Positions 16,713 to 24,013 of a stretch of DNA of 46,836 nt are shown in pieces. The notes below the pieces were generated by a model that worked only from the letters and a program-made list of their open reading frames with translations, was not told the origin of the DNA and did not search any database. Origin of the DNA: Nonomuraea aridisoli (GTDB lineage: Bacteria; Actinomycetota; Actinomycetes; Streptosporangiales; Streptosporangiaceae); contig NZ_POUD01000037.1 of assembly GCF_003236395.1 (NCBI RefSeq), positions 1 to 46,836 on the forward strand. The letters are read 5' to 3'. A program made the position numbers and the translations under genes. The stretch's first letter is position 1. Every line of letters begins with the position of its first letter.

Positions 16713-17999
16713 TCATCCCGCGATCGAGGCGTTGGCCTCGGCGATGAGCTTCTGCGCCGCGTCGTCGGGGGTCATACGGCCGAACATGACCTCCTCGGAG
16801 TAGCGGGTCAGGATGTCCTCCATGGCGCTGGCGCCCTTCGGCGGGGCCGCGGGCGGGTCCTTCAGCTCGCTCCTGACCTCGTCGAGGAAGGCGAGGGTCT
16901 TCTGGTCGGCCTCCGGCAGCTTGTCGCGGACCGCCGCCAGCACCTTGGCGTTGGCCGGCAGGCCGCGGTCGCTGAGGATGATCTCGCCCGCCTCCGGGTC
17001 GTTGATCATGAAGTCGATGAACTTGGCGGCCTCGGCCGCGTGCTCCGACTTCGACGAGGCGGCCAGGAACATCGCCGGCTGCATGAACATGCCGCCGGTC
17101 GTGGCGCCCTCCAGCTTCGGCATCCGCAGCAGTTCGAGGTTCTGCCCCGAGGCGCTCGCCGCCGCGCCGAGCTGGTTGCTCCACCACATGCCCATCGCGC
17201 CGGTGTTGGTGCCGAGCAGCGACTGGTCGACGCTGGTCGCGCCGACCTCGGCGCTCTTGGCGGCGTCGGGCGAGCCCTTGGTCTCGATCAGCTTCTGCAT
17301 GATGGCCCACCATTCCTTGATGGTCTGGGGGGACATCGCGAGCTGGTTGCCCTGGTAGAAGGACTCGCCCTTCTGCGCGGCGTAGATCTCCAGGTACGCC
17401 GGGTTCCAGCTGAGCTGCGTGCCGGTGACCTTGCCGTCGCTCCCCGCGGTGATCTTGGAAGCCAGGTCGACGTAGTCGTCCCAGGTCCACGTGGTGTCAT
17501 CGGGCAGCTTCTGCCCGCTGCTCTCGACCAGGGCGGGGTTGACCATCAGCGAGAAGGCGTTGGCGCCGTTCGGGATGGCGTACTGCTTGCCGTCGATGGC
17601 GCCGGTGGCCAGCAGCTTGGCGTCGATGTCGGCGGCGTTGACCGAGCTGGACAGGTCGGCCAGGGTGCCGCGGTCGGCGTATTCGCGCAGCGCGCGGATC
17701 TCCAGCTGGATGACGTCGGGGGCGTCACTGGCCGCGACCTTCGTCGACAGTGATTCGTAGTAGCTGTCGAAGTCGGAGAACTCGCCCTCGACCTTGATGG
17801 TCGGGTTCTTCGCCTCGAACTTGGCGATGGCCTCTTCGGTCATCTTCTGCCGGGCGTCGCTGCCCCAGTAGGAGAACCGCAGCGTGACCGTGCCGCCGGC
17901 GCTTTCGCCGCCGTCGCCTCCGCCGCCACAGGCCGCGGTGACCGCCAGCAGAGCGGCGGCGAGTAATGCCGCGGACCACTTTCTCTTGCCTGAGCTCAC
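16713..17999 (-). CDS. Sugar ABC transporter substrate-binding lipoprotein (family 1)
   Basis: 428 residues with a lipoprotein signal peptide: basic KRK, hydrophobic ALLAAALLAVTAAC, lipobox VTAAC, then a Gly/Ser linker. The mature part has the MalE-like fold signature (VTLRFSYWGSDARQKMTEEA, then KFEAKNPTIKVEGEFSDFDS) and PNGANAFSLMVNPAL. It should be lipid-anchored outside the membrane and deliver an oligosaccharide or monosaccharide to the two permeases encoded just upstream. That it follows rather than precedes the permease genes is a modest oddity. Confidence 0.94.
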   Translation of the reverse strand: MSSGKRKWSAALLAAALLAVTAACGGGGDGGESAGGTVTLRFSYWGSDARQKMTEEAIAKFEAKNPTIKVEGEFSDFDSYYESLSTKVAASDAPDVIQLEIRALREYADRGTLADLSSSVNAADIDAKLLATGAIDGKQYAIPNGANAFSLMVNPALVESSGQKLPDDTTWTWDDYVDLASKITAGSDGKVTGTQLSWNPAYLEIYAAQKGESFYQGNQLAMSPQTIKEWWAIMQKLIETKGSPDAAKSAEVGATSVDQSLLGTNTGAMGMWWSNQLGAAASASGQNLELLRMPKLEGATTGGMFMQPAMFLAASSKSEHAAEAAKFIDFMINDPEAGEIILSDRGLPANAKVLAAVRDKLPEADQKTLAFLDEVRSELKDPPAAPPKGASAMEDILTRYSEEVMFGRMTPDDAAQKLIAEANASIAG

Positions 18000-18039
18000 G
18001 GCTTGACCTCCTGTAGGGGGTTTCAGTTGGGGGGATGAG

Positions 18040-18906
18040 CTACTTCAGGCCCGTGGTGGAGATACCACGGATCAGGTATTTCTGGCCGGCCAGGAAGAAC
18101 CCGAAGATGGGGCCCAGCGCGATGATCGACATGGCGAACATGGGCCCCCACGAGGAGTCGCTACTGGCGTCCAAGAACGTGCGCAACGCTACCGGCACGG
18201 TGAAGTTGTCGGGATTGTTGAGGTACAGCAGCTGGCTGAGGAAGTCGTTCCACGTCCAGATGAACGTGAAGATCGCCGTCGTGGCCAGCGCGGGCAGGCA
18301 CAGCGGCATGACGACCCTGATGAAGATCCGCCAGTAGCCGGCCCCGTCGATCTCCGCCGCCTCGTCCAGCTCGCGGGGCAGCGTCCGGATGAACTGCACC
18401 ATGAGGAAGATGAAGAACGCGTCGGTGGCCAGCACCTTCGGCATGACGAGCGGCCAGATCGTGTTGATCAGGTCGAGCTTCGAGAACATGATGTACTGCG
18501 GCACGATCGTCACGTGGTACGGCAGCATGATCCCGCCCAGCATGAGCGTGAACCACAGTTTCTTCAGCGGGAACTCCAGCCGCGCGAACGCGTAGGCCGC
18601 CAGCGAGCAGGCCACCAGGTTCGCGATCACCGACAGCCCGGTGACGACCGCCGAGTTCCACAGGTAGTAGCCGAAGGGGTGCTTGAGCGCCGTCCAGCCA
18701 TCGGTGTAGTTCTCCAGCGTGACCTCGCTCGGCCACAGCCCCGGCTGCCGGAAGATGAGATCCTCCGGCTTGAACGAGCTGGAGATCATCCAGAGCAGCG
18801 GATAGAGCATGACCAGGCCGAAGCCGATCAGCAGCGCGTGCCTGACGATCCGGCCGCCCCTGAACGGGCGGAACAGGAACGGGATCGGCCTACTTGGTGT
18901 CGCCAT
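18040..18906 (-). CDS. Carbohydrate ABC transporter permease (MalG-type)
   Basis: 288 residues with about six membrane segments and the cytoplasmic EAA loop EAAEIDGAGYWRIFIRVVMP, which docks the ATPase. The N-terminal ALLIGFGLVMLYPLLWMISS and the SFKPEDLIFRQPGLWPSEVT loop are typical of MalG-like CUT1 permeases. It overlaps the partner permease gene by 17 bp, indicating translational coupling. No ATPase gene is nearby, so a shared MsiK-like ATPase elsewhere in the genome probably energises it. Confidence 0.94.
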   Translation of the reverse strand: MATPSRPIPFLFRPFRGGRIVRHALLIGFGLVMLYPLLWMISSSFKPEDLIFRQPGLWPSEVTLENYTDGWTALKHPFGYYLWNSAVVTGLSVIANLVACSLAAYAFARLEFPLKKLWFTLMLGGIMLPYHVTIVPQYIMFSKLDLINTIWPLVMPKVLATDAFFIFLMVQFIRTLPRELDEAAEIDGAGYWRIFIRVVMPLCLPALATTAIFTFIWTWNDFLSQLLYLNNPDNFTVPVALRTFLDASSDSSWGPMFAMSIIALGPIFGFFLAGQKYLIRGISTTGLK

Positions 18907-19861
18907 AGAAGACCCAATACTTGGAAGCGAGGAAATTCACCCCGGTGAGCCCGGCGATGATCAGCATCAGGACCCAGGCCATCGCTGCCGCGTAGCCCAT
19001 GTCGTAGTCCCTGAACCCTTGCAGGTAGAGGTAGAGCGTGTAGAAGAGCGTGGAGTCGGCCGGGCCGCCGCTGCCGTTGCTGACGATGAACGACTGCGTG
19101 AACGACTGGAACGACTTGATGAGCTCCAGCACCAGGTTGAAGAAGATGATCGGCGTCAGCAGCGGCAGCGTGATCGAGCGGAACTGCCGCAGCGGCCCGG
19201 CGCCGTCGACCGCGGCGGCCTCGTAGTAGCTGCTCGGGATCTGCCGCAGGCCCGCCAGGAAGATGATCATCGGGGCGCCGAACGTCCACACGTGCAGGAG
19301 GATCAGCGTGCCGAGCGCGTAGTCGGGGTGGGCGACCCAGCCGGTGCCCTGGATGCCGAAGACCGCCAGCACCGCGTTGACCAGCCCGTCGGCGCCGAAC
19401 ACCTTGCGCCACAGGATCGCGATCGCGACGCTGCCGCCCAGCAGGGAGGGCAGGTAGAAGATCGAGCGGTAGAACGACAGGCCGCGCAGCCCCCGGTCGA
19501 GCACCAGGGCCAGCGCGAGCGCGAAGGCCAGCTGCATCGGCACCGAGACGACCACGTAGACCGTGGTCACCCAGAGGGAGTTGAGGAACCTCGGATCCTC
19601 GGTGAACATCCTGACGTAGTTGTCCCAGCCGATCCACTGGGCCTCTTCGAGGAGGCTGTAGTCGGTGAACGACAGGTAGAGCGAGGCGACGATCGGGCCG
19701 ATCGTGATGACGAGCAGGCCGGCGAACCAGGGCGCCAGGAAGAGGTAGGCGGCTCGCGCCTCGCGGCGGGAACGTTTGGTGGAGCGGTGGCCGCCGCGTG
19801 CGGGTTCGGTCACCGCGTCCCGGGGCTTCACCGCCACCGAGTCAGCCATGACGGAACTCAT
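18890..19861 (-). CDS. Carbohydrate ABC transporter permease (MalF-type)
   Basis: 323 residues with about six membrane helices after a basic cytoplasmic tail (TKRSRREARAAYLFLAPWFA). The EAA loop reads EAAAVDGAGPLRQFRSITLP. ATG 19861 is used, but ATG 19849 is possible because neither has a strong ribosome site. It is the first gene of the leftward five-gene operon and sits directly downstream of the best promoter/operator arrangement in the window. Confidence 0.93.
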   Translation of the reverse strand: MSSVMADSVAVKPRDAVTEPARGGHRSTKRSRREARAAYLFLAPWFAGLLVITIGPIVASLYLSFTDYSLLEEAQWIGWDNYVRMFTEDPRFLNSLWVTTVYVVVSVPMQLAFALALALVLDRGLRGLSFYRSIFYLPSLLGGSVAIAILWRKVFGADGLVNAVLAVFGIQGTGWVAHPDYALGTLILLHVWTFGAPMIIFLAGLRQIPSSYYEAAAVDGAGPLRQFRSITLPLLTPIIFFNLVLELIKSFQSFTQSFIVSNGSGGPADSTLFYTLYLYLQGFRDYDMGYAAAMAWVLMLIIAGLTGVNFLASKYWVFYGDTK

Positions 19862-19894
19862 TCGTCATCACGGACCTTCCGGCGAGATGTGAAT

Positions 19895-19908
19895 GGATAG
19901 CGCTTTCC
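19895..19908. promoter_or_regulatory. LacI-type operator upstream of the sugar ABC operon
   Basis: GGATAGCGCTTTCC is palindromic except for one pair, with an AGCGCT core, the central-CG type of LacI/GalR site. It lies 34-47 bp before the permease start and just downstream of a minus-strand -10, so bound repressor would cover the transcription start. Confidence 0.65.
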
Positions 19909-19934
19909 TATAGCCGTCCGGAAAGTTCCGTCAA
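19907..19934 (-). promoter_or_regulatory. Sigma-70-like promoter of the sugar ABC operon
   Basis: On the minus strand, TTGACG (19934-19929) and TATAGG (19912-19907) are separated by 16 bp, giving five and four consensus matches. The -10 touches the operator at 19895-19908. Confidence 0.55.
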
Positions 19935-20039
19935 CCCTTTGCAGGCGTTACATAGCCGTTACCGATATATCGCCGACACGTTTTCGCAGATCAACGACGT
20001 GGGCGGCTGATAAGTCAGATAAATTTCGTCCGCGTTTAG

Positions 20040-20053
20040 TACAACCGTTTGCA
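20040..20053. promoter_or_regulatory. LacI-type operator, distal site before the sugar ABC operon
   Basis: TACAACCGTTTGCA has arms TACAA and TTGCA around CCGT, one mismatch between arms. It forms part of a 21-bp element (20034-20054) that recurs at 21167-21187 with 19 of 21 bases identical. It lies 8 bp past the lacI stop and about 180 bp upstream of the permease start, suited to looping with the proximal site. Confidence 0.6.
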
Positions 20054-20061
20054 GCAGCACG

Positions 20062-21015
20062 TCACCGTGGAGCCGCAGTGGAGTCTCGGACGACCAGGCG
20101 CGTCTCCAGCGAGGTGGTCGCGCTCACCTCCTGGATGAGCAGATCCACCGCCAGCCGCCCGGCGGCGGCCGTCGGCATGGCGACCGTGGTCAGCTTCGGG
20201 CGGTTCAGCCGTCCGGGCACGATGTCGTCGATCCCCACCACGCTGACGTCCTCCGGCACGCCCAGCCCGAGCTCGCCGAGTCCCTCGATGAGCCCGATGG
20301 CCACCAGGTCGTTGTAGGCCAGCACGCCGGTCACGCCGGAGTCGCGCACCCGCCGCGCCGCCGCGAACCCGCCGCGCTCGGTGGGCGCGTTGGGGCCGAC
20401 GACGACCAGCTCCACGCCCGGCACCTGCTCGGCGGCCGTACGGATCTCGGCGCTCGTCCACGAGCCGGCCGGTCCCGACACCAGGGCCACGCGGGTGTGC
20501 CCGAGCCCGGCCAGGTGCTCGACCGCGAGCTTCGCGCCGTGGCCGACGTCCATCAGCACCGTGGCCGCGCCGCGCAGCCGCCTGTTGATGACCACGAACG
20601 GCACCCGCTCGGCCAGCCGTTCCAGCGCCTTGTTGGACGAGCGCGGGCTGCACAGCACCACGCCGTCCACCTGCTTGGAGAACGCCTGCACGAGCTCCTC
20701 CTCGGCGGCCGGCTCCTCGTCGGTGTCGGCCACGAACAGGTGGTAGTCGCGCTGGCGGGCGGCCGCGTGGGCGGCCTTGATCAGCGGCGGGAAGAACGGG
20801 TTGGCGATGTCCGCCACGATGAGACCGAGGTTGTGCGTACGCCCGGTCGTGAGCGCCCGCGCCGCCCGGTTGGGCCGGTAGCCGAGCTCCTCGGCCACCG
20901 CCAGGACCCTGGTGCGGGTGGCGGCGTTCACCATGTGGGGAGCGGAGAACGTCCGGGACACAGTGGACACATGCACGCCGGAGGCCCGGGCCACATCACG
21001 AATCGTCACTGTCAC
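20062..21015 (-). CDS. LacI-family transcriptional regulator
   Basis: 317 residues from GTG 21015; GTG 21009 is an in-frame alternative. The N-terminal HTH and hinge helix are textbook (VTIRDVARASGVHVSTVSRT, then NRAARALTTGRT), with the sugar-binding periplasmic-type domain after residue 60 (HNLGLIVADIANPFFPPLIK; GVLAYNDLVAIGLIEGLGEL; VGIDDI). It sits between the leftward ABC operon and the rightward catabolic operon, with operator-like sites on both sides and one 16 bp ahead of its own start. It is very probably an autoregulated repressor of the whole locus, released by a sugar or sugar acid. Confidence 0.95.
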   Translation of the reverse strand: MTVTIRDVARASGVHVSTVSRTFSAPHMVNAATRTRVLAVAEELGYRPNRAARALTTGRTHNLGLIVADIANPFFPPLIKAAHAAARQRDYHLFVADTDEEPAAEEELVQAFSKQVDGVVLCSPRSSNKALERLAERVPFVVINRRLRGAATVLMDVGHGAKLAVEHLAGLGHTRVALVSGPAGSWTSAEIRTAAEQVPGVELVVVGPNAPTERGGFAAARRVRDSGVTGVLAYNDLVAIGLIEGLGELGLGVPEDVSVVGIDDIVPGRLNRPKLTTVAMPTAAAGRLAVDLLIQEVSATTSLETRLVVRDSTAAPR

Positions 21016-21030
21016 AGTCGCCCACCATAA

Positions 21031-21044
21031 CGCAACCGCTTGCA
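21031..21044. promoter_or_regulatory. LacI-type operator before lacI (autoregulatory)
   Basis: CGCAACCGCTTGCA has arms CGCAA and TTGCA around CCGC, one mismatch. It lies 16 bp upstream of the lacI start, just upstream of a minus-strand -10-like TTATGG (21025-21030). Confidence 0.6.
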
Positions 21045-21060
21045 GAGTCCCGGTCCGGCG

Positions 21061-21074
21061 TGAAAGCGCTTGCC
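21061..21074. promoter_or_regulatory. LacI-type operator between lacI and the catabolic operon
   Basis: TGAAAGCGCTTGCC contains the perfect 8-bp palindrome AAGCGCTT and belongs to the same AGCGCT-core type as the site at 19895-19908. Confidence 0.5.
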
Positions 21075-21172
21075 ACCCGGCCTCGCTTCTGACCTCTCCG
21101 GGAACCCCCAGCTAGACGGCCGGTGAGGAAATCACCTCTTGACGGCCCGCCCCTCCTGACACAAAGGTTTAG

Positions 21173-21186
21173 TGCAACTGTTTGCA
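21173..21186. promoter_or_regulatory. LacI-type operator before the uronate catabolic operon
   Basis: TGCAACTGTTTGCA has perfect arms TGCAA and TTGCA around CTGT. It lies 21 bp upstream of the GTG start of the first catabolic gene, within the second copy of the 21-bp repeat (21167-21187). A TTGACG at 21139-21144 could be a -35, but no good -10 follows at normal spacing. Confidence 0.62.
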
Positions 21187-21207
21187 GTCTTGAAGGAGCC
21201 TCCCACG

Positions 21208-22101
21208 GTGAGCAGAGTCCTCGTCACCGGAAGCGCCGGACGCCTCGGCCGCAGCGTGGTCACCACTCTCGCGGCGGCCGGGCACGAGGTCATCGGTGTC
21301 GACCGCGCCCCGGGCACCCCCGCCGAGGCCGCCGTCGCCTTCCCGGCCGACCTGACCGACACGGGTGAGGCGTTCGAGGTGATGGCGAGGTTCCGGCCCG
21401 AGTCGGTGATCCACCTGGCCGCCATCGCGACGCCGTTCAGCGCCCCGGAATCGGTCATCTTCAAGGTCAACACGCGGCTCGCGTTCAACGTGTGCGAGGC
21501 GTCGGTGGCCCTGGGGGTGGCGGGCGTGGTGGTGGCCAGCAGCCCCACGGTCATCGGGTACGGCGCGCCGGGCGGCTGGGCGCCGTCGTACCTGCCGATC
21601 GACGAGGAGCACCCGGTCCGGCCGTGGAACGCCTACAACCTGTCCAAGGTGGTGGCCGAGCAGACCATGAAGGCGTTCGCCGCGGCGGGGAGCACCCGCA
21701 TGGCGGCGGTGCGGCCGTGCTTCGTCATCCCGCCCGAGGAGTGGGCGGGGGCGCCCACGCAGTCGGGTCACACCGTGCGCGAGCGGCTCGACCGGCCGGA
21801 GCTGGGCGGGGTGTCGCTGTTCAACTACATCGACGCCCGCGACGCCGCCGAGCTGATCGCCGTGCTCGCCGAGGCCCTGCCCGACGTGCCGAACGGCGAG
21901 GTGTTCTTCGCCGGCGCGGCCGACGCGCTGGCCAGGAAACCCCTGGCCGACCTGCTCCCCCAGGTCGTGCCCGGCACCGAGCCGTTCGCGGCCGGGCTCA
22001 CCGGCACCCTGCCGGCCTTCTCGACCGCCAAGGCGACGCGCCTGCTCGGCTGGCGACCCCGGCACAGCTGGCGCTCCGAACTCAAGGATGAGAGCGAATG
22101 A
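21208..22101 (+). CDS. NAD-dependent epimerase/dehydratase-family protein, candidate uronate dehydrogenase
   Basis: 297 residues from GTG 21208, preceded by GAAGGAG at 9 nt. It is an extended SDR with cofactor loop TGSAGRLG (residues 7-14) and active-site Tyr143/Lys147 in NAYNLSK. HLAAIATPF and VVASSPTVIGYG are family-typical. Uronate dehydrogenase belongs to this group and oxidises galacturonate or glucuronate to the aldarolactone. The next two genes would carry on that oxidative route, which makes Udh the best guess, but sequence alone does not exclude another sugar epimerase or dehydrogenase. Its stop overlaps the next start as ATGA. Confidence 0.82.
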   Translation: MSRVLVTGSAGRLGRSVVTTLAAAGHEVIGVDRAPGTPAEAAVAFPADLTDTGEAFEVMARFRPESVIHLAAIATPFSAPESVIFKVNTRLAFNVCEASVALGVAGVVVASSPTVIGYGAPGGWAPSYLPIDEEHPVRPWNAYNLSKVVAEQTMKAFAAAGSTRMAAVRPCFVIPPEEWAGAPTQSGHTVRERLDRPELGGVSLFNYIDARDAAELIAVLAEALPDVPNGEVFFAGAADALARKPLADLLPQVVPGTEPFAAGLTGTLPAFSTAKATRLLGWRPRHSWRSELKDESE

Positions 22102-22967
22102 ATCTCAGCGGTGTGCTGTTCTTCCCCGTGACCCCGTTCGACGCGGGCGGCGCGCTGGCCGGCGACGTGCTGGCCGAGCACGTCCGGCGGGGCATGGAGC
22201 ACGGTCCGGGCGGCGTGTTCGCGGCGTGCGGCACGGGCGAGTTCTCGGCCCTGTCGGAGGCGGAGCACGCGCGGGCCGTCCGGGTGGCCGCCGAGGCGGT
22301 GGGCGGCCGGGTCCCGGTGTTCGCGGGCGCGGGCGGGCCGCTGGGGACGGCGCTGAACCAGGCGCGGGCCGCGCGCGAGGCGGGCGCCGACGGGCTGCTG
22401 CTGATGCCGCCGTACCTGGCGCAGGGGCCGGGCCACGGGCTCACGGAGTACGTGCGCGCGATCGCCGCCGAGCTGCCGGTGATCGTCTACCAGCGCGGCT
22501 CGGTGGTGCTCGACCCGGACGCCGCCGTGGAGCTGGCCGGCCTGCCGGGGGTCATCGGGCTCAAGGACGGCGTGGGCGACATCGACCGCGTGCAGCGGAT
22601 CGTGCTGGAGGTGCGCGAGCGGTACCCGGACTTCCTGTTCTTCAACGGCCTCCCGACGGCCGAGCTGACCATGCCGGCCTACCGGGGCATCGGCGTGCGG
22701 CTGTACTCGAGCGCGGTCTTCGCGTTCGCCCCCGAGATCGCGCTGGCGTACCTGAACGGCGACGAGCGGCTGCTGACGGAGTTCTACGCCCCGCTCGTCC
22801 GCCTGCGCGCCAAGGTCCCCGGCTACGCGGTCTCGCTGGTCAAGGCGGGCGTCCGGCTGCGCGGCCTCGACGTGGGCAGCGTCCGGCCCCCGCTGGCCGA
22901 GCTCACCGACGAGCACCTGGCGGAGCTGGAGGCGCTGATCAAGACCGGCCTGGAACTGGTCTCATGA
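22098..22967 (+). CDS. kdgD: 5-dehydro-4-deoxyglucarate dehydratase (DapA superfamily)
   Basis: 289 residues. This class I Schiff-base enzyme dehydrates and decarboxylates 5-dehydro-4-deoxy-D-glucarate to 2-oxoglutarate semialdehyde. KdgD-specific segments are ACGTGEFSALS near the start, KDGVGDID with the Schiff-base Lys156, Tyr131 in VIVYQRG, FFNGLPTAE, LYSSAVFAFAP and PGYAVSLVKAG. These distinguish it from dihydrodipicolinate synthase and KDG aldolase. The typical YNR of KdgD reads YQR here. ATGA overlaps on both sides couple it to its neighbours. The semialdehyde dehydrogenase that should follow in the pathway is not in this window. Confidence 0.88.
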   Translation: MNLSGVLFFPVTPFDAGGALAGDVLAEHVRRGMEHGPGGVFAACGTGEFSALSEAEHARAVRVAAEAVGGRVPVFAGAGGPLGTALNQARAAREAGADGLLLMPPYLAQGPGHGLTEYVRAIAAELPVIVYQRGSVVLDPDAAVELAGLPGVIGLKDGVGDIDRVQRIVLEVRERYPDFLFFNGLPTAELTMPAYRGIGVRLYSSAVFAFAPEIALAYLNGDERLLTEFYAPLVRLRAKVPGYAVSLVKAGVRLRGLDVGSVRPPLAELTDEHLAELEALIKTGLELVS

Positions 22968-24013
22968 TCGTCGATCTGCGGACTGAGTTGCGCACGGCCG
23001 CGCTGCCCCGGCCGTGGGGTCCCGACGTGCCGTACAACCACGTGGTCGTCACGCACGTCACGCTCAAGGACGGCCGCGTCGGTACGGGTTTCGCGTGGAC
23101 GCCGCAGATCGGCGCGCACGCCGTACGGGCGCTGCTCGACCACGACCTGCGCGCGGCGCTGATCGGCCTGCCCGCGCACCCCGAGGTGGTGTGGGACCGG
23201 CTCTGGCGGCACGTGCGCGAGGCCGGCCCCGGCGGCCTCACCACGATCGCGCTGGCCGGGATCGACCTCGCGCTGTGGGACCTGCGCTGCGGCGAGCAGG
23301 GCCTGGCCGACGCTCTGGGGCGGCGGCGCGACGAGGTGCCGGTCTACGGCAGCGGCGTCAACCTGCACTACTCGCTGGACGAGCTGGTCGAGCAGGCCCG
23401 GCGCTGGGTGGCCGCCGGTTTCCGCGGTGTCAAGATCAAGGTGGGCCGGCCCGACCTGGCGCAGGACGTCGAGCGGGTGGCCGCGGTGCGCGAGGTGATC
23501 GGGCCCGACCGGCTGCTGATGATCGACGCGAACCAGCGGTGGGACCTGCACCGGGCGCGGCGGGCGATCGCCGCGCTGCGCGCGTTCGACCCGCACTGGA
23601 TCGAGGAGCCGCTGCCGGCCGACGACGTGGCCGCGCACGTGGAGCTGCGCCGCTCGATCGACGTGCCGGTCGCGGTCGGCGAGAACGTCTACACCGCCTA
23701 CGGCTTCCGCGACCTGCTCGCGGCGGGCGCGTGCGACGTGGTGCAGCCGAACGTCGTGCGGGTCGGCGGCATCACGCCGTTCCTGCGGATCGCCGAGCTG
23801 GCCAGGACGTACGACGTGCCGGTCTACCCGCACCTGCTGAGCGAGGTGTCGGGCCAGCTGGCCCTGGCCCTGCCGCTGCCGGTCATGGTCGAGGACGTGG
23901 AGGACGCCTCGTTCGCCCGGCTGGGGCTGCTGGCGGAGCCGTACCCGGTGGAGGTCGCCGGAGGCGTGCTGCGCGCGGGCGGGCACGCCGGGCTCGGGCT
24001 GCGGTGGTCGTGA
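22964..24013 (+). CDS. Enolase-superfamily sugar-acid dehydratase or lactone cycloisomerase (mandelate racemase group)
   Basis: 349 residues. The mandelate-racemase subgroup catalytic set is complete: Lys157 and Lys159 in KIKV, metal ligands Asp188 (MIDAN), Glu214 (IEEP) and Glu240 (GEN), and base His290 in PHLLSEVSG. Such enzymes abstract the proton alpha to a carboxylate. Between a Udh-like gene and kdgD, the expected job is conversion of galactaro- or glucaro-lactone, or the free aldarate, into 5-dehydro-4-deoxyglucarate. Galactarolactone cycloisomerase and talarate/galactarate dehydratase are both possible. It overlaps its neighbours by ATGA upstream and TGATG downstream. Confidence 0.87.
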   Translation: MIVDLRTELRTAALPRPWGPDVPYNHVVVTHVTLKDGRVGTGFAWTPQIGAHAVRALLDHDLRAALIGLPAHPEVVWDRLWRHVREAGPGGLTTIALAGIDLALWDLRCGEQGLADALGRRRDEVPVYGSGVNLHYSLDELVEQARRWVAAGFRGVKIKVGRPDLAQDVERVAAVREVIGPDRLLMIDANQRWDLHRARRAIAALRAFDPHWIEEPLPADDVAAHVELRRSIDVPVAVGENVYTAYGFRDLLAAGACDVVQPNVVRVGGITPFLRIAELARTYDVPVYPHLLSEVSGQLALALPLPVMVEDVEDASFARLGLLAEPYPVEVAGGVLRAGGHAGLGLRWS

